From positions 36,594 to 100,593 of the forward strand of contig JAJEKB010019994.1 in assembly GCA_022393335.1 (NCBI GenBank): a stretch of DNA of 64,000 nt, given 5' to 3'. The stretch is from Macrotrachela quadricornifera. Taxonomy: Eukaryota > Rotifera > Eurotatoria > Philodinida > Philodinidae. Every line of letters begins with the position of its first letter. Within the stretch, counting starts at the first letter, position 1. The translations under genes and the position numbers were made by a program. Below, piece after piece: positions 44,215 through 54,986 of this stretch. Under the pieces are notes generated by a model, which was given only the letters and a program-made list of their open reading frames with translations, did not search any database and had not been told where the DNA came from.

Positions 44215-44571
44215 CAACTTCTGGATGAATTATAGTTATTAAGTTCCCATTATCTACATAAAATCGATATTTTTCACTCATTTAATAATCTGAGAAGATG
44301 GATTCAACAGACAGTTATCTCCTATATCAATCAAATTAGTTTAATTCAATTATTGTCAGAACTATCTAGAAATTTATGCGATACTTATTTTATTCATCAG
44401 ATTCATCCACTAATCATGGATATGCATTCTAATCAGTTTGAGTTACCGCAACATTATTTTCTTCTTATAAGACTTCGAAATCTGAAAGATTTCACAATCA
44501 GCACGATATATAAAAAATATCTATCATATTTATCAACGAAAAGTGTTTATTTAGATCGTGAAGAATTGTAG
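44215..44571 (+). pseudogene. F-box/LRR-family-like fragment
   Basis: An open stretch after a stop near 44240 encodes IFHSFNNLRRWIQQTVISYI, NQISLIQLLSELSRNLC, then HPLIMDMHSNQFELPQHYFL and LRNLKDFTISTIYKKYL. The FHSFNNLNRR-type start and the following Leu/Ile-rich region resemble the post-F-box part of bdelloid F-box/LRR proteins. The F-box itself is missing or broken upstream. I call it a fragment with limited certainty; it could alternatively be a short novel gene (ORF 44353-44571). Confidence 0.4.
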
Positions 44572-44828
44572 AACACAACAGTAATTAATGATTTGATGAA
44601 GGTAATATTTTATCCCGCATTATCTACAGGCGTGAATATTGATAGAATCATGATTAAAAAAGATTGAGGATTTTTGAAGGTGCAGATAAAAGATAAAAAC
44701 CAAAATCGAATATTATCTTATATATTCGATTGATAGAATGACCTCTTTATTAATTCTATATTACTTTCCTTTGGCTACACTGTGTGTATATTAGTAGTGT
44801 TATTTGAAATTTTCTTTAAAGATAACTA

Positions 44829-45151
44829 TGTCGAATTTCGACGACCCTTCATCATCTGCTTTACTTTGTGCAACATCTTCTTCAAAAGTAACATATTAAA
44901 CATCTGATATTAGATGCCCATTATTAAATGATCGAACTAATTTTCAAGTTATGTTCAGTAATAACAAATGGGCAACTGCTTCTCGTTGGAGAACGTTTGA
45001 GTTTCTTGCGAAAGTAGAAAATGAACACCCAGAGGAATTCGAAATTATATCCGTTTTCATATCATACAAAATAATGCTTCGATACGTACAAGTATATTTT
45101 TTTCCAGCACAACTAATCTGTATAAGGTGCAGGCAATTTAATTTGGAGTGA
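44829..45151 (+). other. broken small ORF of unknown family
   Basis: ATG at 44829 opens MSNFDDPSSSALLCATSSSK and VTY then a stop; the same frame continues TSDIRCPLLNDRTNFQVMFS and NNKWATASRWRTFEFLAKVE until 45151, running into a dispersed repeat. It reads like a protein N-terminus interrupted by one nonsense codon, possibly a transposon-encoded protein. No family recognised. Confidence 0.3.
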
Positions 45152-45495
45152 AATTTTCTTCTCAGCCTTAGCAAATGCCTCCTTCCAGTCGAAAATTATG
45201 AAATACTACGAGGGTGTCATTTTTCCTGAAAAATACATGTTTTGCAAAAATGTGCAAAATTTCCTACTTCGTCCTTCGTTTTAGCTTCTGAAAACAATTT
45301 TTTTCAAATTGAGTATCAAAAAATGAGTCTACACTGAGAACTCTATTAGTGGTACTGCTTTAAATTGCATCGAGTTCACTACCTCTAGACCGATTTTGTA
45401 AAACTATCTAGTTTTTTTACGTAAGTTATAGAGTGAAATATTTTATCTCATTCGACTCATCATATTACCAATTACAAAGTTATAGAACAACTTTT
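45085..45495 (+). repeat. dispersed repeat, copy 1 (left of nitrile hydratase)
   Basis: Blocks such as TATAAGGTGCAGGCAATT, AGCCTTAGCAAATGCCTCCT, AAATGTGCAAAATTTCCTAC, GCATCGAGTTCACTAC and AACTATCTAGTTTTTTTACG match, in order, the reverse complement of 52150-52630. It therefore flanks the nitrile hydratase in inverted orientation to that copy. Confidence 0.6.
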
Positions 45496-45884
45496 TCTTT
45501 TCTTTTCTTTATTGAGAAAAGTTGGTTTTATTGGAACTATACGTATTTGAGGTGGTATTTGACAGTTTTCGAATCCAAATAAGACACTTAGTCACAAACC
45601 AAATACAGATTCTGAATCAGCCCAAAAACTTGAGCCAAATGAAGTATAGTTCAAGTCAATTCGACAATTTTCATTTTTCGATCCGTACACAACAATTTCA
45701 GTCCTCTAATGATGCCTGAAAATATGACAGTTGTCAAATTAACTTGCAAGATACTTCACTTGGCTCAGTTTTCTGTGCTGATTTCGAATCTATATTTAGT
45801 TTGTGATAAAAAGTCTTATTTGATTTCGCAAGTCATTAATTATCACCTAAAATGGCTATGGTACCAGTAAAAATGAGTTTTTTT

Positions 45885-46065
45885 AACACATGAAAGAAAA
45901 GAAAAAAAAAGCTGTGAGCGCAATCCCTACGGGATTAAAACGTGAAACACGATATAACTGCTTTCGCTGTCGGTCACGATCTGTGAGGGGGGTGGGGGGC
46001 GAGGGGAGTCGGCCCAAATTTCTATCCCTAAATATTTCAACACTCTTTCATTTCATGTTGCACAA
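45885..46065 (+). repeat. dispersed repeat, second block
   Basis: GAAAAAAAAAGCTGTGAGCG, CAATCCCTACGGGATTAAAA, TGTCGGTCACGATCTGTGAG and CAAATTTCTATCCCTAAATA match 51855-51910 and 52095-52150 in direct orientation. A G-run (GAGGGGGGTGGGGGGCGAGG) sits in the middle. Confidence 0.55.
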
Positions 46066-47937
46066 AAGGGAGGGGGGTCAAGTTTTTTCGTATGACAGCT
46101 TAATATGAAAATGCTCGATTTAGCTATGGACCGTCGCTTAAGGTTTTGGGTTGAAAACTTAGCCTTCAGCAGGCCATACACCCAAACCACTGTGATATTC
46201 GGAATCAACACACTCGAATACATGTCGTCCACCAAATTTCAGCTGAAAAGTGTGGCAGTAGTTGGTGCCTTTCCGCATAATTCATCGGAAGCTCCAATCA
46301 CACCACAAGATGACTAAACTCATTCTATGCTTATTTTAAAACCAGGTAATTCCACAACTTTTGTTCGATTTCGATCGAAGCGATTTCAGCATAATGCAAT
46401 ATTACATATATGTAATAAAGTATTATGAATAATAAGCACTTTTCAAGCGCAGATGGTTTATCTGAATTCGACTCCAGTGACTTTCGTATGCACTCTGTTT
46501 ATTTTAAATTAAAATTTTGACAAGTTTGCTTAGAAGGTGTTAACTTGACTCTTTAGTAAGTTTAAAACTTCGGCGAAAAGTGACATTTAAGATCACAGAT
46601 AATATCGAGTCCCTTCTTCACTCACTGTGCGCGTGCATGTGAATACGAAGTCTCGATCCTGATAAACCTTTTTTTATTTCGTTTCTTTCTTTCTCTTTCT
46701 ATCACGTATTGCCAGATAGTGAGCGCGTGTGATTCTTATCTCATTTGGCCTTTGTACATGTGTGCATTATAAACTAACCTACTTTTTTCCTCCGTTTTCA
46801 TTCTCATTCTTTTTTTAAGGGCTTGTCGTATGCGCGTTTTCTGTTTGTTATGTGTATCAAGTCACACGTAGCAATCTTCATCTCCTTTTATTATATTTCA
46901 AGCCTCTCCATTTTTCTCTCATGTGTTCGTAGTGCGATCGCTAAGTATTAAATATCAATTCTATAGGCTGGAAACAATTCATAGCGAATGACGTGACTAT
47001 TGCGTCTGTCACCATGATATCCATCGTTAGTGAGATAAAAGACGCGACTCTGAGGTTTTATAGAAAACTAGGATGACTGCTTGGACTTCATTCAGTCGAA
47101 ATAAAAAATGACGATCCTAAATCAATATATTTTTTTTTTCGTCGTAGCGGAAACTAAATGAAAAAGTAACGTTTTTTATGAGAAAAATAACGTAAGGCTT
47201 CCATCTCGAAATCAAGAATGTGTGCATACTTAGAAGTAAGATGTTTATATTTTGGATCCAATCGAATTCATGTCAAGTACGAATTAAAACATAATTCAAA
47301 ATCTCTATTATAAATAGGACATTTAAGATCTATAAACTATCTATGTAAGTTTTATAGCGGATCTATATACATTCTATAGAGGATATATGAAGCTTCTATG
47401 AAAAATTCACCAAGGTCTACAAGCGTCAATGTTTTTGCTCTTACTCTCAGTCAGGTGACATGCCCTGTGTGTGTGATTGTGTTTTCGCTCTCATCTTCAC
47501 TCTCATGACGGTAGACCCTGATAAACTCTGATGTGTCTTTGCTAGATCCTAGTAGACCCTAATGAAAAGCTTCGTAATTCATAGTCATTATCTAGTGAAC
47601 AGAATACTGAAACAACTGCTATATTTCAAGTCAGAGTAAAAAAAGCATGTTGAATGAAATCTGGTCTTTTTAGCTGCTTGCGGAGTGCATCTCGACTTGC
47701 TAACAAAACGTAATATCATGAAGACGTCTCATTTTGGCAAAAATTGTTTTCTATATAAGTCTAGGTTGCGTTCAAGGTGCCAACAATAAAAAGGTTTTAA
47801 AATAGAATTTGTAAATTAAAAAATTTCTTTCGTCTCTCGACTTGAGAAACTGAAGAAAGTATAGAAATCCACTTTTAAGCATTTCTGCTTTGCTTACACA
47901 TTTTCAAAAGTTTCTAAGCAAATTTATTTTATAAAAG
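46066..47937. other. intergenic upstream of nitrile hydratase
   Basis: No gene. Contains CT-rich stretches (46670-46700, 46780-46810). The ORF at 46105-46317 has no recognisable similarity. 47450-47580 has loosely repeated CTGATAAACTC/TAGACCCT motifs. Confidence 0.3.
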
Positions 47938-47950
47938 TCTTTGTTTTTAG
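47938..47950 (+). promoter_or_regulatory. splice-acceptor-like site 11 bases before the start codon
   Basis: TCTTTGTTTTTAG is a pyrimidine tract ending in AG immediately 5' of AGTAATTGGCAATGG. Either a 5'-UTR intron ends here or it is a trans-splicing site; bdelloids are known to add a spliced leader to many mRNAs. No matching donor was assigned. Confidence 0.4.
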
Positions 47951-47961
47951 AGTAATTGGCA

Positions 47962-49344
47962 ATGGTATCACTTGATCGAGTAGCTGATTTAGCCTCGATA
48001 ACCACGGAACAAGAATTGAAGAATGATGAAGAATTAGTACGGCCCTTAGATCGAAAAGTTACTGAATATGCCTATTGGGAACAAAGAATGGATGCTGTGT
48101 TATACTTATTATGCGAAAAAGGAATTATGAATCTTCATATGCTACGAAAAGGTATTGAATCAATTGATAAAGCAATCTATAATAAATTAAGCTATTATGA
48201 ACGATGGGCGATTTCTCTTGCTAAACATTGCTTGGAATCTGGTATAATAACTCAGGAAGATTTGAATAAGAGATACGGTCCACCTTTAAATTCAACGCAT
48301 GAACAATTATTTCAGGTTGGTGATAAAGTACGTGTTCATCACGAAAATTATGCTACTCGTTGGTTTAAGCCTCATTTACGCACTCCTGGTTATTTGTATG
48401 GCAAAGTTGGTACTATTGAAAGGTATTGTGGATTACATGAGAATCCTGAATATTTCGCCTATGATAATACTGACAGTAGTACTACTCATCATCAACCTCT
48501 TTATCGAATAAGATTTAATCAAAAAGATATTTGGGATCATTATGACGGTGGTGATGATGATACTATTGATGTCGAAATTTGTCAACATTGGTTAATGCCT
48601 GCATCTCAATCCTATTCATCAGTAGAAGAAGACAAAGATGAAGGTCTTCATAAACATGATATTCATCACCATCATAAAGGCCATGATCATGATCATGATC
48701 ATGATCATGCTCATGCTCATGCTCATGAGGCCAGAGCTATTATCGAACAAACAGCAGTAGATCGTGAAGGGACACCATTACCTGCTCAACACTTATCCGA
48801 ATCATTAGTGGATGCATTACTTGATAAAAACATTATCACTCATGAAGAATTACGTAAACAAATTGAAGCAAATCAGATGAATGGAGTAGATCAAAGAGGA
48901 GCAAGTATTGTTGTTGAAGCTTGGTTAAATCCAGAATTTAAACAACGTTTATTAAATGATGGTACTAGTACTATTGCTGAATATTTGAAAATTGACAAAA
49001 TGGAAGATAATATAATAGTTGTCGAAAATACTGATAAAATTCACAATTTAGTGGTATGTACTCTTTGTTCTTGTTATCCTCGACAATTACTTGGTATTCC
49101 ACCTGGATGGTATAAAACAAGATCGTATCGTGTCCGTGCACCTAGATATCCTCGTTCGGTTTTAAAAGAATTTGGAACAGTACTTCCTAATGATATGAAA
49201 ATTCAAGTTCATGATAGTACTTCTGATTTACGATATTTGGTCATTCCTCGTCGTCCTGCTGCTACTGAAAATTGGTCTCAAGAACAATTACTTTCAATAG
49301 TTACTCGTGATAGTATGGTTGGTGTTTGTGATGTCACTGTTTAA
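47962..49344 (+). CDS. nitrile hydratase, beta-alpha fusion with His-rich linker, cobalt type
   Basis: Intronless, 460 residues from ATG 47962. The upstream in-frame TTG at 47956 is not a normal eukaryotic start. Residues about 20-215 match the beta subunit: YAYWEQRMDAVLYLL, ITQEDLNKRYG, FQVGDKVRVHH, RTPGYLYGKVGTIERYCG, then a LYRIRF...W motif. Residues 229-256 form the linker (HDIHHHHKGHDHDHDHDHAH). Residues 260-460 match the alpha subunit, including VCTLCSCYPRQLLGIPPGWY; Cys366, Cys369 and Cys371 form the metal-binding claw, and Thr in CTLCSC indicates the cobalt type. The enzyme hydrates nitriles to amides. Bacteria encode the subunits separately; a beta-His-alpha fusion was described in the choanoflagellate Monosiga and some other eukaryotes. 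Codon use matches the region. The His tract may help metal loading (inference). Confidence 0.92.
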   Translation: MVSLDRVADLASITTEQELKNDEELVRPLDRKVTEYAYWEQRMDAVLYLLCEKGIMNLHMLRKGIESIDKAIYNKLSYYERWAISLAKHCLESGIITQEDLNKRYGPPLNSTHEQLFQVGDKVRVHHENYATRWFKPHLRTPGYLYGKVGTIERYCGLHENPEYFAYDNTDSSTTHHQPLYRIRFNQKDIWDHYDGGDDDTIDVEICQHWLMPASQSYSSVEEDKDEGLHKHDIHHHHKGHDHDHDHDHAHAHAHEARAIIEQTAVDREGTPLPAQHLSESLVDALLDKNIITHEELRKQIEANQMNGVDQRGASIVVEAWLNPEFKQRLLNDGTSTIAEYLKIDKMEDNIIVVENTDKIHNLVVCTLCSCYPRQLLGIPPGWYKTRSYRVRAPRYPRSVLKEFGTVLPNDMKIQVHDSTSDLRYLVIPRRPAATENWSQEQLLSIVTRDSMVGVCDVTV

Positions 49345-50153
49345 TTAAGATATTTTCATAATCAAACAATTCACACAACGAACTTGAATTCTTTGCAAAC
49401 TTTTCTATTGACATTTCATTAAGCTTGCAAAGTGATATGATTACAATTGAAATGTGATTTTTCGCATCTAGAATTTAATTCTGAGTGAATTCGTGGGTAT
49501 CCTACCACGGGTTTGGAAAAACTTTTGTTTTTAATTTTTGTGACAGAAAGATGTAAGCGCTCTAGAAAACGTTATTTATCAACAAAAAGAAACTTTTTCT
49601 GTTGAACTTCTAGAGTTAGTATATCAGTGGATGACCTATCAAATAATGAAATCAAGGGTTTTTATCGACTTTTTCTCTCAGAAAGATGAAAGCACTATAG
49701 TGAATATGGTTGGTCAAAAAAAGGAGCATCATTTCTAATGAAATGATGAAGTAGTAGGTCATTTTTCGAGATCTTGTATATGTTTATTCAAGATAATCGA
49801 CAATTATCAGTATCTCTTTTATGTTTTCCATTGGTTTATTTTTATCGAAGCTACAAATGAACCTCTGCCATGTCGATGGATTTTCCACATGAGAGTGTAG
49901 TAGGAAGAAGTGCATTCGAACTTTCATAATCTTTTTATGCAAGTTCTGCTTGAGTATTTTCTATGTAACACATGATCATCGTTTTTACATTGATATGTTT
50001 CGTGTTTATGAGACCATGTAAAGAAAATGAAGACCCAGGATTTATATTCAAATATACTCAACGATGGTCAAGTCAAAATTAATACGTCCCTTTCACATAA
50101 GAACATCTGTAAGTACGGAGTCCGATGTATAGTTATCCTAATCTCAACCGGTA
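49345..50153. other. intergenic, 3' flank of nitrile hydratase
   Basis: AT-rich; no ORF above 60 residues and no clear repeat. Confidence 0.35.
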
Positions 50154-50861
50154 CACAGTGGGGAGCCAAGCGGACATATACGAAAATATTCTTTTACAGA
50201 ATCTAACCGTTTATGTAGATACATACATATATGATCTATCTTTCCTAAAATAGCGGTTCTCAAAGTTTTATAGAACCCAAGAAAAGAGCCTACCAAGGCT
50301 TCGATCCAGAAGAAGTCAGCATAAATAAAAAAAAGTCAATTCGCTCAGCAATATGAAACAATATTACAAAAGCTTCCTCATAGGTGGGCCATATGTTAAA
50401 AAAAACTGATCCAAACTGAATTTATAATAGAATAGAAAACAAAAGATCTCGAGCCCCAAAACCTATTGGAAAACATACCGTTCTTTATATTGTAAACCTT
50501 ACAAAGAGGTAGCGTTTGATCAAGCGCGTAATTTTACCACATATTCCTGGATATATATACTAAATATAGTAGTAGCGCCAACTCATGAAACATTTCCAAG
50601 GCTGTTTTAGATGTGCTCAAAAATCCGAGGTCACCAGCGGTTAATCCAGTTGTAGGCGCCCGTGTTACGTTTTGAAGGAAAACTAAAATGATACTCGGAA
50701 TCAGTGCATTAAACTACATTGAATGATATGTAGCTCAACAATATTTTCTAAAAACCGATTTTCTGAGTGGTATATTGTTATTTCTAGCAGGTTGAAAGCC
50801 ATTCCTAAGCAAGAAAAACCGTATGTCCGCCTGCTTATACGAAAGTTCTCCACTGTGCGGT
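50154..50861. mobile_element. MITE with CACAGTGG ends
   Basis: The left end CACAGTGGGGAGCCAAGCGG followed by ACATATACG is matched by the reverse complement of the right end (GCACAGTGGAGAACTTTCGT, ATAAGCAGGCGGACATACGG). CAGTGG ends with a TA at 50152 and one at 50861 suggest a Tc1/mariner-type element. The roughly 700-base body is non-coding. Confidence 0.6.
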
Positions 50862-50872
50862 AGAAAGATAAA

Positions 50873-51580
50873 GTGGTTCATCGATGTAATAGAATAAGTC
50901 TTGCACTATTTCTTTTTACTCTATCTCGTTCTACAATCAAAATACTAAGACGAAGATGTTGCAACCATCTAGCAAGACATCGAAACTCTGCACCCAATGC
51001 AAAAGAAACAATTATAGTTTCTTCAAAATTATCCAAATTTTTAACTGCCCAATACGATTTTAATGATATTCATACTGCTCACTTTGTTCATTATGTCACT
51101 CATTAGTAACAAAAAAAAATGAAAAATGATCAATCAACAGAAACCAGTGATAGTCAAAGATCAAGTAGCAACGAATTCATAACACAGAACTCCCATAATG
51201 ACGATGATGATGGCATTAACGAAAATGAAATTAGCCAAAATAATCGGAAAGATGAAAATCATGCTTATATGGATATTAGCATAACAGACGGGTCGATGAA
51301 CGACAACAATAATGACAGTCAATCAGATTACAATGAATCTATGAATGATGAACCAGGCTATGATCCACATGATATATTAAAGTCTCTATCAACATTGCGA
51401 TGTGTTGGAAGAAACGTCTGAAGGTTTATATTATTCAAATTCACATGGTCTACTTATATCCAAAATACACCAGTTTTCAGATGATTTAAAAAAATTATTT
51501 ACCAAGAGTGCTGATGATGAACACGTTCGTCTTATGACAATAGCTTTACAACGACAGAGTCCAAGAAAAATTGAAAAATA
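50873..51580 (+). pseudogene. remains of an unknown acidic-domain protein, frameshifted
   Basis: ORF 51119-51421 encodes a Ser/Asn/Asp-rich acidic stretch (STETSDSQRSSSNEFITQNS, NDDDDGINENEISQNNRK) ending EPGYDPHDILKSLSTLR. A frameshift there continues into DVLEETSEGLYYSNSHGLLI and SKIHQFSDDLKKLFTKS until a stop at about 51580. The preceding ORF 50873-51106 is of uncertain relation. The layout suggests a single protein broken by one indel, perhaps transposon-encoded. Family unknown. Confidence 0.35.
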
Positions 51581-51854
51581 ATAAGCAGTTTATACAGAAT
51601 GCTTTCGATTGAAGTTGTACATTTTATTTAATCAATTCATTACAAGTAACTCTCGCCGGTGCGACTCGCTTCACCCACCGTGCAACTCATATGAATGGTT
51701 GCAAATAACATTGTTTTAAAATAGATTAAGTAAGGAATTTTATATCAAATGAAAGCTTGTCGAAGCCAAGATTTATTGATAGTAATTGGTCAATGTTCTT
51801 AGAAGGTTTTAGTATCGAATTTAAGAAAGTTTTGGAAATTTTACTCTTTTTTTA

Positions 51855-52630
51855 AGGTAGAAAAAAGCTGTTAGTGCAATTCCTGCGGGATTAAAAATGT
51901 GAAACACGATGAAAGTGCGTACATTGTACACCAGATATTCAAAGTTTGTCCAAATAAGTGTCTACGATGGTCTTTAATTCTTCATAGATCACAGTCTATG
52001 CTAGAATGGTAAGAGTTACTGCAGTGCCGACCACTGTCTGTAATGGTGACGCTAATTTTGCCCATTGGTCACAGTCTGTGACAAAGATCATCGAATCTGT
52101 CGGTCACGAACAATGGGGAGAGGTCCAAATTTCTACCCTTAAACACTTCAACACTCTTTTAGATCGTGTTTTACAAAAAACGATATCCAACTTTATGATT
52201 GACGATATGATGTAATAAATGAAGTAAAATATTTCCCTCCATCAGTTACGTAGAAAAACTAGATAGGTTAACAAAGCCGACTTATACTTAGTACACTCGA
52301 TGCGATTCGTGGCGCTACTCTCAATACAGTTTTGGGACTAGAGTCGATTTAACAACTTGTCTGTACTCAGTTTTTGATGCAGAATCTGGAAAAAGAACAG
52401 TTTGGGAAATTTTACACATTTTGAATAAAAATGTTTTCTCAAAAAACGACACTTTCGTAATATTTTCGTATTTTTCGACTAGAAGAAGTCATTTGCTAAG
52501 GCTAAAAATCAGATTCTCTTGATCAGCATCTCACTTTCTATTAAACGATGCACAAAAAAAATGCGAAAAACTCGAAATTTCAATTGCTTGCACCTTACAC
52601 ATAGTTCTGCTTTTTCCAGAATGATTTGTC
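51855..52630 (-). repeat. dispersed repeat, copy 2 (right of nitrile hydratase)
   Basis: 52150-52630 is the inverted counterpart of 45085-45495 (GCTAAGGCTAAAAATC, AACTAGATAGGTTAACAAAG, CTCGATGCGATTCG). 51855-51910 and 52095-52150 match 45885-46065 in direct orientation. The mixed orientation implies the repeat family itself contains inverted segments or was rearranged. Confidence 0.55.
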
Positions 52631-52883
52631 AGTCGTTCTTGTGTCATATGATATAGTCGTTTGATTTATTAATATAATTCAGAACTTAGCGGGCTAAATG
52701 AAAATTGAATGCGGATTTTGTAGTTTGCTGGACACTCACTACGCTTCATTCAATACTATTGTCTTTTTCAAGAAAAACTCAACTCGAGCGTAATAATAGT
52801 TTTGTTGCTTGTCACTAATATTTATTTAGCATATGCTTTAAAACAACACTAGTGATATATTGTATATGTGTGTTCTATCATAT

Positions 52884-54477
52884 CTAAGATTGACATCCAT
52901 AGAATCGACGAACTTCAAGAATGTCAGTGGTGCTGAGCTTATCACGCAGGCCGATTTGGACGTTTGCTTGTCGTGGAACTACTGTTGGTCGACCATTTTT
53001 AGAGAAAGCATCTTTATCATAGTGCATGATTGAGGCATAGTCGTAATTAGTTTTCAAATCGTATGCTGTTGTACCCCACGCTTGTTTTTCGAAAGCATAA
53101 TGCTACAAAAGAAATTCATTACATTAAATTTGATTTTCTACTCGGTTAGTGGCTGCAATATTAAGTATCGTTCTGCAAGCATCAGATCAAAATTGGAATA
53201 GGGATTGATTTTAAAAACAAAGCATTTTCTACCACAAAGTCTAAGATTATAGTGTAAAATTTGTATAAAATTAAAATTATACAATGTACAAATCAGAATG
53301 GTTGTTGAAAAATACTAGTTCTGTAAACGATACCACCGCTTTGTTTAAGCCAAGTGGATGGTTTCTACCAAGAGTCATGAGAGTTACTAATAGTTCTCTT
53401 ATTATACATTATGGTCGCATTGCTTCAATATAGAACAGATCCCTTGGACGACAATGAAATAAACAAGCTTACCCATTGTTGATCAATATTGTCATAATTG
53501 ATTTGAACATAACTATCACGATCTGGACGTTCATGCTCATGATTGAAGCCTTTTTGAATAAAAATATTTCTCAATGTGACTGAAGAAATCATTCAAACTA
53601 TACCACTTACCAAGAACATGCAATAGTTCATGTTGAATGGTGCCTGAGTGAAAACAGTTTGCTCTTGAATCTTTCTGCAATGTCATTTTTAATTGGTAAC
53701 CAGAGTAGTAGCCTACCTATCAAGTATGAACATTGATAAGAAATAATTTGAACTCCAATCATCGCTTACATGTGCGTTACATCCTTCTCCGTAGACAATA
53801 GTTAAGAAAGTCTTATCGCTAGGCACGCGCGGTCGAAAAGAAACGCAAGGTTTACGTGATGTTGAATTTACAATAGGCGAACCAGTATCGTACACAACAT
53901 GCTGTATGGCGTTCTCGATTAGCAGGCGATCAGCCGCATCTAATAGTGAAAAAAAGAATGTTGTATCAGTTATTAACAAATAACCTGATCATATATCAGA
54001 AAACTTTGTGAGATAGTAGCTTGATGAGAAATCATCAATACTTATTATTTTGATTGGAGTAGTACCAATGATATATTTTTGCAAGCTAAGTTAGAATATG
54101 AACTCACTGATGATAGCTGAGATGTCGTATGGAACGATACCATTAGGCCATTTGTTCACCTGCTTAAAAGCAGTGCCACGACCTGTCTCATCATTCGAGG
54201 ACATAGGGAATATCATATCACCACCATAACCACCACCTGTTGAAAGAATTAGAAAACGAGAAATCACTCTTTCTGGCAATTAAGAAAAATGTAGAAAATA
54301 CCAAGTTCTTCGGGATTGATTCTAGCATTATTGGTAGGTAATGATAGACGTTCCAATGATGGAGATATCTAAATAATTTCTATTAGAGTAGTCAAATTTG
54401 AATAGCAAGAAACGTACCGGATTTCCAGAAGCTAAAAGAATCAGATAAAATCCAAGAATAGCAACAAGAGTAACCAT
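52884..54477 (-). CDS. astacin-family (M12A) zinc metalloprotease, 7 exons
   Basis: Exons 54477-54418, 54368-54302, 54236-54108, 53939-53770, 53716-53611, 53549-53473 and 53102-52884 join by GT-AG splicing into 275 residues ending in TAG. Exon 1 encodes a signal peptide (MVTLVAILGFYLILLASGNP). A short propeptide carries GGDMIFPMSS, comparable to the FxGD aspartate-switch motif that inhibits pro-astacins. The catalytic domain starts near KWPNGIVPYDI. The zinc signature HELLHVLGFNHEHERPDRD spans the exon 5/6 junction, and the Met-turn is SIMHYDKDAF in exon 7. The protein ends at the catalytic domain (VRRFYGCQS) without EGF, CUB or ShK modules. Expected role: secreted endopeptidase, for digestion or matrix processing. 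Introns interrupt the domain repeatedly, in contrast with the nearby intronless genes. Confidence 0.92.
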
Positions 54478-54575
54478 TACACTTCGTCGAGCTTCTACTC
54501 AGATATATTCAATACTAGAAAAATATGTAAGCTTTTATAAGTAACTTCGAGCGCAGAGGAACTGTTGTATCCAAT

Positions 54576-54986
54576 TACTGTTTTCCAACTAATACTTTTG
54601 TTTGTCGAAATACAAAACAATTTTTCGTTGATACCATTAAATTAGGTTTTGAAAAAAATCTAATCATATCATTCAAATCAACAGCCAAGTATCGAATTTC
54701 AGCATTCCTATTATCAACAGGATTTTGAAATAATAGAAAAAAAATCCTCGACAGAGTAGGCAGCGTCGAGCTGTGATATATGTGGTCGTAATTGAATAAA
54801 AACAAAATATAGCACAATACTTTTTGAATCGAAAAACATCCAGATCAGTAGTGCCAAATATAAAATTTCAATTCAAATATTCTACTATTCAACCACTCAC
54901 TACTTTTGCACTTACTTTCACCAGTTCCTGTTGGGTTTTGTCCTCTTCCTCCCAAGTATTGTGAATAATTGAAGTAGTCAACTTGT
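54576..54986 (-). pseudogene. possible exon remnants of another minus-strand gene
   Basis: 54916-54984 has the form of an exon: TTTTCTTATG/ATTTCAG before it (minus strand), GTAAGT after it, and an open frame QVDYFNYSQYLGGRGQNPTG. Further down, 54575-54740 encodes NPVDNRNAEIRYLAVDLNDM and FSKPNLMVSTKNCFVFRQTK to a stop. I could not connect them into one frame or to a family. They may be the tail of a decayed gene upstream of the astacin. Confidence 0.25.

Noticed and set aside
47956..47961. Start of nitrile hydratase at 47956
   Set aside because: That codon is TTG; the first ATG in frame is at 47962, which suits a eukaryote.
48299..48511. Plus ORF inside nitrile hydratase
   Set aside because: Alternative frame of a gene with a complete active-site motif.
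53713..54279. Separate small minus ORFs in the astacin region
   Set aside because: They are individual exons with intron read-through; spliced together they give one astacin.
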